A DNA stretch of 64,000 nucleotides, from positions 5,377,326 through 5,441,325 of the forward strand of contig FN649740.1 in NCBI GenBank assembly GCA_000310025.1, read 5' to 3'. Below are positions 47,976 to 60,200 of the stretch, piece by piece. Source of the DNA: Ectocarpus siliculosus. Taxonomy: Eukaryota; Sar; Phaeophyceae; Ectocarpales; Ectocarpaceae. The notes under the pieces are model-generated. The model saw only the letters and a list, made by a program, of their open reading frames with translations, was not told the origin of the DNA and made no database searches. Both the position numbers and the translations under genes were made by a program. The first letter of the stretch is position 1. Each line of letters starts with the position of its first letter.

Positions 47976-50534
47976 AGCGTGAGCGGCAGTGACGATATGC
48001 TCTCTTTGTGGGGATGTTGCGTCGGGGTGCGGTACAAGTCTCACGCTCAGGTTTATGGTCGCGATCGAAAATTGGGGTGCGCACAATGTAAAAATAACGT
48101 CCCAAGAGGCTGATTGGGACTCTCTCTCTTCCGGATAAGGGAGGGAGGGCGTGTAGAGAGGTGGGAAGGTGAACACCCCTTGGATGTTCGGTTGAATGTG
48201 CGTACGCAAAGGACTTGTAACGCTTCTGGTGCTCTTTTTTTTCCAGGCGGTTGCAGTTATGTTGTCGAAGCGGTTGCAGTCGCGCCGCTTGCTGCTGCTG
48301 TTAATGCGGTGGCCTTTACAGCGAAAGGGGGTGTTGTGGTATCATCGGTTGGCCAGCCGTGTTTTTGGTGGACGTCGTTGTGTGCACCCAGGCCAGCGTG
48401 TTGTCGAAGGCACACTGGTTGCATGCTGCAGCAATCATGAAGCGTTTCTGCTCGGTTGGCTTGAACTATAACTTGTTGTGTTGTGACCGCAAGGCAAGGG
48501 AAGACGTGCGGGAGAAAGACGCGGCCGGAGAAAACTCTTAAGCTCCAAAGATGTGGTTGTTTGCACCTCGCCTGTGTTTGCCGAACTAGCTCGTTCGGCT
48601 GTCCTATTTTTATCCTCCGTACCTTCCTAAGGTCCTTGATGAGCACGTGGTTGGTCTGACGTTGTGGACGTGCTGGTCGACGACACGTCCGTGCCTGCAT
48701 GAATCCAATGGCCGTGTACCAAAGGTGGCAAACCCTTGATTTTAGACCCCTGACTGTGGGTCTCGAGGTTGGACCCGAGGGTGGGACGGTCGAGACCTTC
48801 CCGCTATTGTTCTAGTGTATTAGGCGATGGAGGTTGACTGCACTTGTAGCGAGATGAGTAGCAGGTAGCCGGGGTTGGTTTTGCGTTTAGCGTACGCTCT
48901 TCAGGGCTTGCTGTTTATTGGCCTAGAGCTTGGCCGTGCATACTGTAGACCGCAACATCACGGGCGTGAGACATTGGTATAGTATGCCAATTGTACGGCC
49001 GTGCTGCCCTTCAGCCATACACCATCGCGCACGCAACTCACAGCATGCTTGAGCTTTCAAAAACTCAATGTTGGTATTTCACACGCATGAACACTAGTCC
49101 CCTCACCGAGAGTGCAGAACTCTGGTAGGACATAGTCATGGCGCATGTTTGACGCACGGTTTGGTGCGATTTAGTAGACCAACCGCGTGCATGTTGTATG
49201 TAGGTACATTAGTGTTTCTGTTGTAGCAGTCTTTTGCTCTCCTCGGGGCTCGATAATTAGTTTTTTGTTCCACCGCGCTCTTTCCGATGAAAGTTTTGTC
49301 GTTGGTCGTGTCTGTCGTGGAAGGAGGAGCGGCTTGATAGTCGTTGATGCTTCGGAAGGTTCATACCAGCAACGAAGGGTTCCAATGCAATTGGAAGAGG
49401 TTTTGTACTGAAAGTCAGTTTCGGGGGTCACGACTGGGCTGTCCTTCCATCGCCGGTACTACAGATCCCAGTGTTCCTTTGAATCATTTCGTGCGCCTCA
49501 CGATCTGGTAGGATAGCAGAGTGACACAGTACCTATCGAGACGGCCTATCACTGGTAGAGCCAAACGTTAATGCATGAGGCACCAATCACAATCGCTGAG
49601 GGCGTCTAAAGTAGTGCAGGACGACCGATGGAGCGATTTCTCGCGCGTCGGGGGTTCGACACAAAAACGTGCCTGGTTCGCGGGTCTTCCGAATGAGAGT
49701 GATCAGGACGGGCGGAAGCGTGTACTACGCGCGGTGAGACCTCTAGAGGCTGTCACGTCGCGGAGGAAACGCAGCAGTAGGTGCTCTTGTTTCTGTGCGG
49801 TCTCCACGGCCGTATTCCGATCAAGCTGCATTGTCGTATTGCGTTTAACGTGCCAACGAAAGTTTTTCAAGTTTCCCCTCCGGCTTTGATATCGTTCTTA
49901 CCGCTGGTCATGTGTACCACGCGCAGCAGTCAAGACCTTCCCATCGAGTGCAGAAGGGAAAATTTACTCTGACACGCGCACAAGGCTTTCTTGGAATAAA
50001 CGAGCTTCGCATTTCACTGAAGCCACTACCGTCTGTTGGCTATCTATGTGCTCTTGGAGATTCAGGACGTTGGCGACTGTCACGATGCGTGGACAATCGA
50101 TTTTGTGTTCATGTTTGATATCAGAAGTGCTTGCAACCTGCGGCAAGTAGCCACTTTCGCTGCAACATGTGCATACACACGCTCACTCTTTACATGCTCT
50201 TCTGACACCAGAGCCACATGAAGCTCACGCCTTCACATTCATCACCAGAGAATTGCACCACCCACGACAAAACAAAACTGGCGAACATTGTAAAGTTTTT
50301 CGAGCGCCCTAAATGAGTCTCATGTTCGCCCTAACTGAGGCTCATGTACGGGGTCCCTCCATCGTTTCCGAGAGCTTATTTCTTCGATGAATGTTAACTT
50401 CCGCGCAGGTACCCTCACCCCCCATGCTGTAACAAGACTTTCACTTCCTGTGGAGGCTGGGCGGTGTGGATATAGCGTGCATGCCAACGACTACCCAAAC
50501 AACAATCCAGTGCTCTCTCTCTCTCTCTCTCTCT
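47976..50534. other. Convergent intergenic region
   Basis: This 2.6 kb lies between the VPS24 stop codon and the stop codon of the minus-strand gene at 50535. I found no exon with matching splice phases. The frames near 48200-48540 and 49571-49890 look random. A (CT)n tract at 50512-50536 overlaps its right edge. Confidence 0.5.
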
Positions 50535-50536
50535 CT
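50512..50536. repeat. (CT)n microsatellite abutting a stop codon
   Basis: About 12 CT units end exactly where the minus-strand stop codon TAG (50535-50537) lies, so the messenger would read ...ACGTAG followed by (AG)n at the start of its 3' untranslated region. Confidence 0.9.
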
Positions 50537-52345
50537 ACGTTGAAGTCGTAGCGCTTGGAGGTGGTCGCACTGCAACGGCTCGAAGTCCGCGCGAAAATCT
50601 CCCAACCCCACCAGATTTTCCACCACCTCCTCCGCTGACGGAAGAAGAAGACGGCGATCCCGAAGAAAATATCGCTCCGGAGACCGCTTGTTCGATCGAA
50701 GCGTTCTTCGCTCGTTGGAGGCTTACCGCTAGCGGCTCCACGGGGCCGATGTAACCATCAGACTTGTCCTGCGGGGGGCGAAGCCAATATCGAGAGGCCG
50801 TTTTCGGTTATTGCGGATGACGCCAATTATATTCGATGTTCGTTCGCGAAGTGTTGTCTGGGCGTCACTCACAAGCTACGAAAGGAAAAACTGAACTAAG
50901 TTCTGCTATTGTTTGGGTTAGCACGATGCAGTCCATCGCAGCGTTCTATCCACTACACTGTAAAGGATATCTTGGACGGATGTTCTCCACATTAAAACTA
51001 GCGCAACACTACATGTAGTGAGAACCACGAACGTTTTTTCCATGGGTGCTCGACTCTCCTTCCCGTTGATTCGGAGAACTCTCGGAGACCAAGAAAAACG
51101 GGGCTCTTGCCAACTCTACCGTGTGCTCCATCTTCCACAGTGTATATGTTTCTTGCACTGGCGATACCGGTGTGTCCGCGCTGCATTTCGTCCTTGCATT
51201 GACACTGATACCGATTCCCTACAGTAGTGTGGCAATTTCCTTGGGGTATACACATCAATGACACTTGTACGTTGAAACCCTTACCCGGTGCGGGGCTAGG
51301 ACTTGGGTGAACGTGTGGCGTTGTACAGAAGTCATTCTCTTCGCGACTTCTACAAAGAGCCGCAGCTCCTTCGTGCCGACCTCCCACTGTCCACTTTTCC
51401 TGTCGACGCCATAGCAAGCGTATACCGGAGAAAGCGAAATACCGAAATGTCAGCAAACCTTGGCGAACGATTCCAACGAAATGTGTGGCATGATATCCTC
51501 CACGTTCAACGCGGAACGGCGTGACACGAAAGCACAGACAGATCGGGGCAACCTTGCACAGAACGATCCACTACCGTCATTTCATACCTTCACTTCACCG
51601 GGGGTGCTCATACAAAGAACGTCAACTTAAGCAATGGGCTAGAACATGTTTTCGCGATTCCGTGAAGAAATCGACATCTCACCCAAGGTGTGACGTAAAT
51701 AAAAACGTTTGAAGGCGCAACAAAAGAATGCAATCCCATAGGATCAGAGCGATGAACGGTAACGTTTTACACGTGAACGATTGTATTCCAAACGTCTGTT
51801 CCTGAGGAATCCCGAATGTGGTACATAGAGGCAGCAGTGAATGTATTATATTTACTCCCCTACCTGAGGTGTGACTCTGTTATCCAAGACCATACACACC
51901 GCGTTTACCAAGCGATACACATTTTTACGGTAGTGGGCTGGTCATGAACGCACACTCTGTCCGGGGTAAGATGCGATGAGTGCTTGTCCTCGTATCCATG
52001 GCAGGCTTGTGCAAGCGCCGCGTTCCTTTGCTCGAGAGAGCCTAGCACCGCCGACATCTCTTCTGTCTGAGCCTTTCCTCTAGAGCGATGAAAAAAGTCC
52101 ATCGACGTAGTAAGAAGGCGAATGGCGAAGCAACAAGTTTGACATTAGGTATTGGATGATTTTCTCCCGCTTGCAGTGCCTGCACACTCAAGTAAGGGAA
52201 TTGTTTTTTTGAGAACCAAAGATAGTCAATGTAATACAAAACTTCTAGTATCTCAATACATACAGTAGTCGCTCCTCGCTTCGAGCCTGATACACAGTTT
52301 GGGCACAGATAGCGCAATCAACCACAGACGGGAATAGCCTCCGTG

Positions 52346-52415
<70 letters not shown>

Positions 52416-52981
52416 AACTTCTCCGACATCGCTCTTGAAGTGAGGAATCTTCCTCAAGACAGTAGAGGAGTCCGATCCCACAAGACTTGCTGTACGCACA
52501 TAGGTTACAGACCCTTGTGCCCTGGGCACTCAACGCATGTGGCATCTCACGCGCGGGTCATTCCAGAGTGAACGTTCATAAGCATGGGTTTGTGACCCAT
52601 TCCGAATGCTCGCCGCTCAACCGGCGAAGACTAACTTGTACGACGTGGCGGTTGGATGACAATGGTGCCAAATTTTGTAAATCAAATCAATGATGAGGTC
52701 AAATCGAGTGCCCACACGCCCATGGTTTGCTTTAGATAAGGGCGATTCGACCTGTCCACCTGTCGTAGAGATGCATCGCTCGCTCCGCCGAGCCGAAGAA
52801 ACCTTTGCAAGCAGCGGCACCCACCCCGCCACCATGCGGGTAACTCCGTTCTTTCGGTCGGAAGGCCCGTTCCCCGGTGATGTGCCACTCCTCCTCCTCC
52901 CGCTTCTGCCTCTCCCGTGCCCTCTCGTCCGCACGCTCAATCCTCTTCTGTTCGGCCCGCCTCTTGTGTAGCGCTTCGGCG
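50535..52981 (-). CDS. Partial model of an unidentified charged coiled-coil protein
   Basis: Candidate exons in order are 52981-52825, about 52079-51955, 51399-51285 and 50768-50535. The first is a charged helix (KRRAEQKRIERADERARERQ, then EEEEWHITGERAFRPKERS). The second reads KAQTEEMSAVLGSLEQRNAA. The third is the most convincing (QWEVGTKELRLFVEVAKRMT, ending TQVLAPHR before gtaagg). The last begins DKSDGYIGPVEPLAVSLQRA and ends in a Ser/Gly-rich tail at a TAG. The last two junctions agree in phase. The junctions of the first two do not resolve cleanly, so an exon may be missing. I do not recognise the family. The strand alternates with both neighbours, which supports a real minus-strand gene here. 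Confidence 0.5.
52347..52413. repeat. (GA)n microsatellite
   Basis: About 33 uninterrupted GA units occur, probably in an intron of the minus-strand gene. The poly-Ser/Leu frames there are repeat artefacts. Confidence 0.95.
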
Positions 52982-54294
52982 CTACGCCAAGAGGAATGAG
53001 ACATGCCGGTCCTGGTGCTGCACGAAATGGTCCCGTGTCGGTTTAGACTACCGTTTTCGATGAGCGAGGTGTTCACCTATGGAACAGAAACACTTGCGCC
53101 CGGCAACTTTCGGTATAGTATGGGTCTTCCACTGCACCACTTGCAGGTTACTGCATCGCTACTTCAACCATGGGCAAAAAGTGTAGCCGGGCAGCTGAAT
53201 TCAAATATTCGTTCAAAAAGTTGTTGCGCACCCAGCACGGTCACTCGAGGTAAATTGTGGCCCTGCCCTACCGACCTTTCAACAATGAAAAGGATGGGCT
53301 ACTTGAGTCAGTGGGAACGGATCGGGAGAGACCACGAACGTGGGGACGTGCATGCTCGGCATAGCGTGCTCACACTGCTGTAATCTGCCCGTCATCTGCA
53401 CATCGCAGAAAAGTGAAAAATTGCGGCGGAATTGGGTGAACCGGACGCTATTTCGCCGCATTTTGACATCGCGAACGTGAAACAGTGAGTGGACACGTGA
53501 ACGCGTTCACCGTACCTGCTGAAGGGTATGATCGATCTCACTCCTTGCTGCAGCTGCCAATGGTGCTGGTGAAACCGGCTAGTGGGTCGGCATAGCGTGC
53601 ACAGGTGAGGGGTTCATGGTTGGTGGTCTTTTCTGTTCGAAAGTCCCGCGAAACCGCAACATGAAGACTCATCTCCGTGATCACTCGGGCGAGCACGAAT
53701 CGCTTCAAAGCGCCATCTGATAAGGGTTGGTTTGGTGGGCAAGTATAGAATCAAGCAAAAACCCAATTGCCAGTTTCCGGCTGCAGACATCGTTGAAGGG
53801 TCGGAAGGAACCACCGAGCTCAGCGATATTCCAGAGCCGCGATTCGCCTACTCAAACAAATGCTTGTACTTGTAGTACAGAGCAACACACGCGAAGGTGC
53901 GTGGAAATCACCAGCCTCCTATTCCGCCGTACCCGCATGTACTCCCACGAAGCACTATATTTGGGGTATACGCTATAAGTCACGTTGGTTCGATAGAATC
54001 ATGGCCCTGATTGGTTCGGCTGATTCTAACGCGTGCTTCTCGGTATTGGCAAGCTTTTCCCCAGGTTCAGCTGCTCCTCCCTACAGTTTCTAGCTTGCAA
54101 ATGGCACTTCTGGGGTGAGATTGGACAGAAAACTTTGGAAGTATTTCAACCCACTGCGAACTCCTTTAGGTAGACCGCCTCTCCACCTGCGACAAAACTT
54201 CAACAACCGACACGCGTGTTCTGTGCAGTACCAGGCCAAGACTAGGGAGCCCGCTGAACTGTAGTGATTGGCGGTTGCTCTTTCGTATGGGCAG
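52982..54294. other. Divergent intergenic region
   Basis: This 1.3 kb lies between the leftmost reconstructed start of the EF-hand gene (54295) and the upstream-most exon found for the minus-strand gene. The first exon of that gene may lie here but was not found. No repeat or recognisable promoter element was seen. Confidence 0.45.
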
Positions 54295-57200
54295 ATGCCT
54301 CCCAGAATGAATCGACGAGGCTCGGTAGCTCTCACCATGCTCGACAGCCAATCTCTCGTGCCACGGCTTGAGTCGGTGGTTTCCAGCGTCAACCCACCAT
54401 CAGAGGACGCCGCCTACCAGGTGATGACATATTTTTGTGTTTCCCTTTTCCAGGATGCTGTCGTCGTGTATTGTTGCTGACGGGAGTATTCGTTCAGTTT
54501 GGCACCCACCACGCCATGTATCACGATGAACCCTTTGTCCCAGGAGCGCATGCGCCTCCCAGAAAAAGACAAGAATTTCTGGCCATGTCGGCCTTCATTG
54601 TCGTGGATGACAAAAGCCCGGCTGGCCCTCGACCGACTGATCGATCTAGGTTGTGGACGCAGTAACTACTGCAGCGATTTGGAGGAGTCACCAGGCCGTC
54701 CTGGAAAAAATCTCGGTGAGACTCGACGTACTCCTAAGCAATTTACTCGTTTCAAGGATAGTGTATCTGGTTGCGGGAGATCTGCAAAAGCTAGACGCCT
54801 TTCTATCCTGAAGGAAAAAGATAGACCTTACCTGGGGGACGAAGCCCGCGGGCTGTGTGCCAGATGGATGGCGGACCTAGCGGTTGTACTGCACAACTCC
54901 CCGAACAGCTACGTACGTATACGCTTCTCAAACCGCCGGCGAATGAACAAAGCAGATCCTTAATTGTTAATACATACTTGTTGGTACCTCTCCCTAACCT
55001 GCTTCACAGGGTCAAACGGCCGTTGTCACACGCCTGCCTGAGTCTTCACCCGAGCTTTACGTAGAGCGCACCACCTGAGGAACTTAGCATCTGCGAACGG
55101 CAGCTCCTCTTTCTCATTCCCTGCCTAAAGGTCTACCCCTGACCGGCGAAATGGCCACGATTTCCACCGGGGCCGCCTTCCAACGCCCTGACCTTGCAAT
55201 GGCACCAAAGATATCCGATGAATTTATACAACCGCACGTGTGCGGCCAACCTCGATTTGAATTAGTGTTCCGCATGAAAGTCCCTTCACCATTCGTTTAT
55301 TCCCTGTCCTTGCTGATGGGCAAGCCAGCTTGTGGTGATGAAACAAGGGACCTTTCCCCCAAACCTGCCGTAGCTTGTGCGACAAACCGCTCTGGTTTCT
55401 TTCGACGGGTGTCCATGGATTGTTGCCCCCGTCGTTCAGCGGGCATGCGGTGCACAACAGACCACCCTCGGACTCGTACGGCTGATGGCAATGACGAACG
55501 AGTTTCTGGACCGAGACCACCCTGATGGTGGACCGAACACCGCCAGTCTCGAGGTATGTGGGGCAAAATGATTTTCTCTTTTTGGACTTGAAAAGAACCT
55601 ATCGGCCTCATCTCAATATAAGTGGGTGTGGATTCAAGTTGAAATTCCCAGCCAATAGGTTTGTCGCTTTCGGTTAAACAACTTCGAATAAGAAAAACGA
55701 AACTTTGTGTCTTTTCGTGGTTCCTGCTCTCGTAGGCAGGGTAGGAAGAATGCCGGCTGGCGAGAGATTCTCCCCGTTATTTACTCTTCTTTTTCATTTT
55801 CATACCCTTGCTCTTACATTTAGCTGGAGACCTCTCTCCACACGTTGTGTCCTTGTAGAGCTTGGGGCGTCCTGTCGATCAGGAGCTAAATCCATGTCTG
55901 ACACTCGCAAAGCTAGCCACCCGCCCCGTTTGATTTCGAAGCAAAGGCGAAGCTTAGTCGCCAACACCTTTATGTAGTACACAGCCAACCCTAGCCCTTC
56001 GTTGTGTGGGTGCTTTACTCTGTGACAACAATATTCTGCTCTCTCCGCAGGGCGATGAACCGGTACCATGCCATATCGACGTCAGGGCGCGAGGTCGGGT
56101 GGGGACCAACTGTTGGACTCTCACTCAACCAGATGGAGACGGGTTCTCCGACGACGTAAGACGTAACAGACGCACGTGAAGAAATCAGAGAACATGGTCA
56201 AGACGCGCTTTCACACAGATGCTTAGAGGTAGGGTCAAACGTTTTTAGTGTCATGGTCAAAGGGACAAAGAGCAAGAATTCTGACAATATTTCAGCCATT
56301 GAACAAAGGTGTGACGTTCTTGCTAAGAAGCAAGAAGCGTTGAAAACTTTCTACTTTGGCATCAAGTCAAAGTTACGAACGGGCACAACAGCAGCTCTTC
56401 GTGCCGCAGGTCTCGTCGGTCGCACGTCCTTGCAGGATGTCACCGACGCATGCTAATGCCCAACCACCTTTCATATCTTCCCGTGTGAAATACGGAACCT
56501 CTTCCTCCTCACACTCGCCTACAACGCAGACGATCAGCGATGGTGACGCGTCTTGCGTCTCGACTTCCGGCGGAACCGTAACTGGAGAAAGGAGTTCCAC
56601 CAACAAGAGGCAATCTCGCGGAGGTATGTAGGTGTGGTCCGGCAACATGGATGGATTAAGAGGATGGAAACTGCCATTGGTTTGTGGGCCCCGAAGACAG
56701 GAATGTTTTGAGTGTGAGTCTTGGGATCGACAATCAAGAAGGGCCATTTAGGACTAGGACGAGGGTGAGTGATGCAACAACATTTTCGGTGTACAGGCAA
56801 GCGGTCTCTCGATGTTAGGATGAACAATAGGATGCAAGAAAGATTGAAGGAGGGTTCTGGATTGATCGCGCATCTCTGTTTAGTCTGGTCGCCACCTGTG
56901 TCAGTTTTGTGTGCTTCTGGAAGGTTGGATGTTGGTAGCATGTGTGTTCGCTATTTCCGACATTTTCTTACTTCTCTGTGTGCGGGTTGGTTGAGGAAGT
57001 GGAAGGATCAGGGAGTTTCGAGACCCTGGCCGACCTCCCTTTACCCGCAGCGATCAACATCAAGAAGGGCATTAATAGGGGGAGGTCAATGTCTCGGCAC
57101 GGCTCTGGCATGGTGAGTGAAACTCTGCGGTCTCGTGTAGCCGACAGCACCCAAAGTAATGGTCATCGAGCCTGCTCGCGTGTACCATAGCCGAACATAT

Positions 57201-60200
57201 TGTCGCAGGGTCACACGTTGCGTGGATGTTCTGGGTGGAATTGTAGAGCTTCCCTTGAATAATCATTCCCCCCAATACAATTTCCCACACTATGCGTGTG
57301 TGCATGTGATGTGTCCACGACCTCTGTGGGGTACAGCTGAGCATCCACACGCTTACCCTCGCTTCACAAGCGTGTCTTTGTGTGCCTAGTATAAACACCT
57401 AGGGTCTCCTGTTGTTGTTTGAGGTCTCGTGTAAGAGTAGGTGCATACATACGCAGTATTCCGTGTCGGTCATGGCTCGTGGTCAGTGAAATCATGGCTA
57501 AACGTCCGAACTAAATTTGCGTATCCTTCCCCCTTACACCGTGTTCCCACTGCAGATGACAACGCCAACGTCGGAAGGTCCCTCTACCGCTCGCTCACAG
57601 GCCTCCAGCGCCAAGTCGGTGGTCCACCCGGCGATGGCCATGCTCTTCGACATGGCTGATCGGAGAGATGTCGGTTGGCTCAACGTGACAGACTTGCAGG
57701 CGAGGGCGACAGACATTCACGAATGAATGGATGAGACTAAGGGATTTCAAACTTGATTCCTTTGCCGGAGGAGGGTTACACCACATTAACAACCGTTCCT
57801 CTTCATGTACGCGTGATGATTGCAACTTAATCGTCATCAGGTCTTCCTGGAGTATCATGGACACAAGCAGTGGGCCAACCCGGCCTTCATCAGAGCGACC
57901 CTGGTTACCCTCGACATTTCCAAGGGCGGGAACGAGCCGATCAACCGGCACCACTTTGTAAGGTAGCGCTTGTTTGATCCCAAGAACACACTTGCACGTT
58001 GCATACGGTGCTAGACAGCCATAGTATCATTCCCTTTAAGGCATCAAGTCTCCGTTGTGATCGCCAACTTGTCAGGTCGGAAATAGCAGCGTGTCGATGC
58101 ACGCCATTCTCTGAGGTGCGTCGAAGCTTTGCAGTAGTGAAGTAGAAGCCTCCTTGCGCCAAAACATGATATTCACAAGGACTGTGTCGCTCGAAGATTT
58201 CGTCTTGGTATCCAAGGACGATTATGAAAAAAGCTGCGAGACTCGCGAGCTGCCCAGCATCCGGTATTTTGTCGTTCTTGCCGCGAGCCAACAACATGAT
58301 GCAAGTTGACCTACATGTAGATTCCCTTCACAAAAAAGTGTGTGTTTGTGTGCCGTGCGGCAGATTCTTGCTCTTCTTGATGAGAAAGGATCCCCTCATG
58401 GAGTTCGCTGCTCGACCGATTCCCCCCGACAAGTGGTCAATCGGGGTCCCAGAACAAGCAAGGTAAGGCTGGTCAAAAGCCTACGTTCACCCCGCTGCCT
58501 CTCACGCACGATCAACACAATGCACACGCGACCTTTTCCTACGTCGCGATGCTTACTTCGGAGAAACGGTATTATTATTATTGTTCAAGAGGGGCCTTTG
58601 CCCCCGTTCTGGGCTATGCACTGAAAATCCTTCAAGCACTGTTTTATGTTTTAGTTTGCTTGCCTGGCGTTGCCCAATGGTTGGGATTGATGTCGGGTCC
58701 TGCACTGAGATTGCATACCGTCGATGTCCAACCCATCCCGTATTTCCGCGTCTCTGGGTCTGAATATTGTGCTTTGCATGTTGTGTTAGGGAGTTGGCCG
58801 AGATACTGAAGGAGATTGCGAGTCGTAGCCGCACCAAGCCCGTTGCTGCCCGTCGGCGACTGAACCGGTGAGACAGCGAACCTCGTCGGGTCTCGTCGAG
58901 GCCATCGAAGAGTTGCGGACTCAAGTGACCGGTGCAATGACTGCAGACGCTAAGCGACACGACAGCAAAAATTTTCGTATGTCATTTGTAGGCCGTCTGC
59001 TTCAAAGACAAGACTCTGGTGAATGGTGTCGCGGTTCAATGTGAAGTCAGAAGATCTGATCATGTCGTCTACAAGCATTCCCGCTGCTTAGGGGCCATGA
59101 CCGCCACACAAACCCTGTGCCCACTTCCAGGAAAATAAACATGCCTCCTATCCATGGATATCTTGCATCACTCGGCCCCTATCCGTACCGGACCTGCGCC
59201 ATCCATCAGGGCCCTGACCTCAAAGCAGGTGCTTGGCCAACAGAACGCGCCGGCAGCGCAAGTATCGACGGCGGCGGGGGGCGAGGATGGCGCCACAGGC
59301 GATGCATTTGCGAAGGGCTTGGACCGGTCAAGCCACCAGGTGCGTGCAGCGGGGGATGGGTACGCCTCCAGACCTTCTCGCTGATAAATATTGCCCGTGC
59401 CCATACGCCAAGCTCATAATTGAGGGCAAAAGCCAGTCACTGTACGCAATCTTAGGCGCATGACCCCGCTGCCTTCCCACCCCAATACTGCACATACATG
59501 CGCTTGAGAGAACCCGACCCCCCCCCCCCCCCCTCCGTTTTTCTGGGATGATGGTTGGACGGTTTCATGAAAATTATCGAGGCGGTCCGGTTTTCTCTTC
59601 CGTAAAACCCACACATACTTGGCAGTGAACTGAAGTCGCCAGACCACCCACCAACGCTCCGACCGCTGCAGCAACTCTAAGGCCTTCCCGAATAGCATGC
59701 TCGACTTACGCCTGTTTCCTTGGAAAATCCCCAGGTTTCTCCCCAGGTGAACGTTCGGGACTGTGTGGGCTATAGAAGGCCTTCCACAAGTCCGGCGGGG
59801 GTAGGAGCATCCAGTCAACGGCAGCACCAGCACCAGCAGCAGAAAGGGGGCAAGAGGGGCAGGCTTTCCGGAGGAGAAGGAGGAGGAGGCGTTGAGAAAG
59901 GATTGGGGGCGTTCTTGCATCTCGACTACACGGTGCAGGTGAGAAGTTGTCGAACAATGTCATGGGGCATGTTGTTCATAGTTGCGGATCAATTACGAGT
60001 CCGGTCCGTGTCCGTAGATCAGTTACGAGATCCGCGTGTCTACTCGCGTTCATTCCAAAAACTTCCTACGCGCATAGGCATACATCGCTATGTGCATGGT
60101 GTTGGCATCTACTACTGTAATACAATGGAGCTACCCGTTCGGATGGCTTTTTGGTGGAGTTGGCTCAATAGCTGGCAAACAGTGGCCTAGAGGGAACAAA

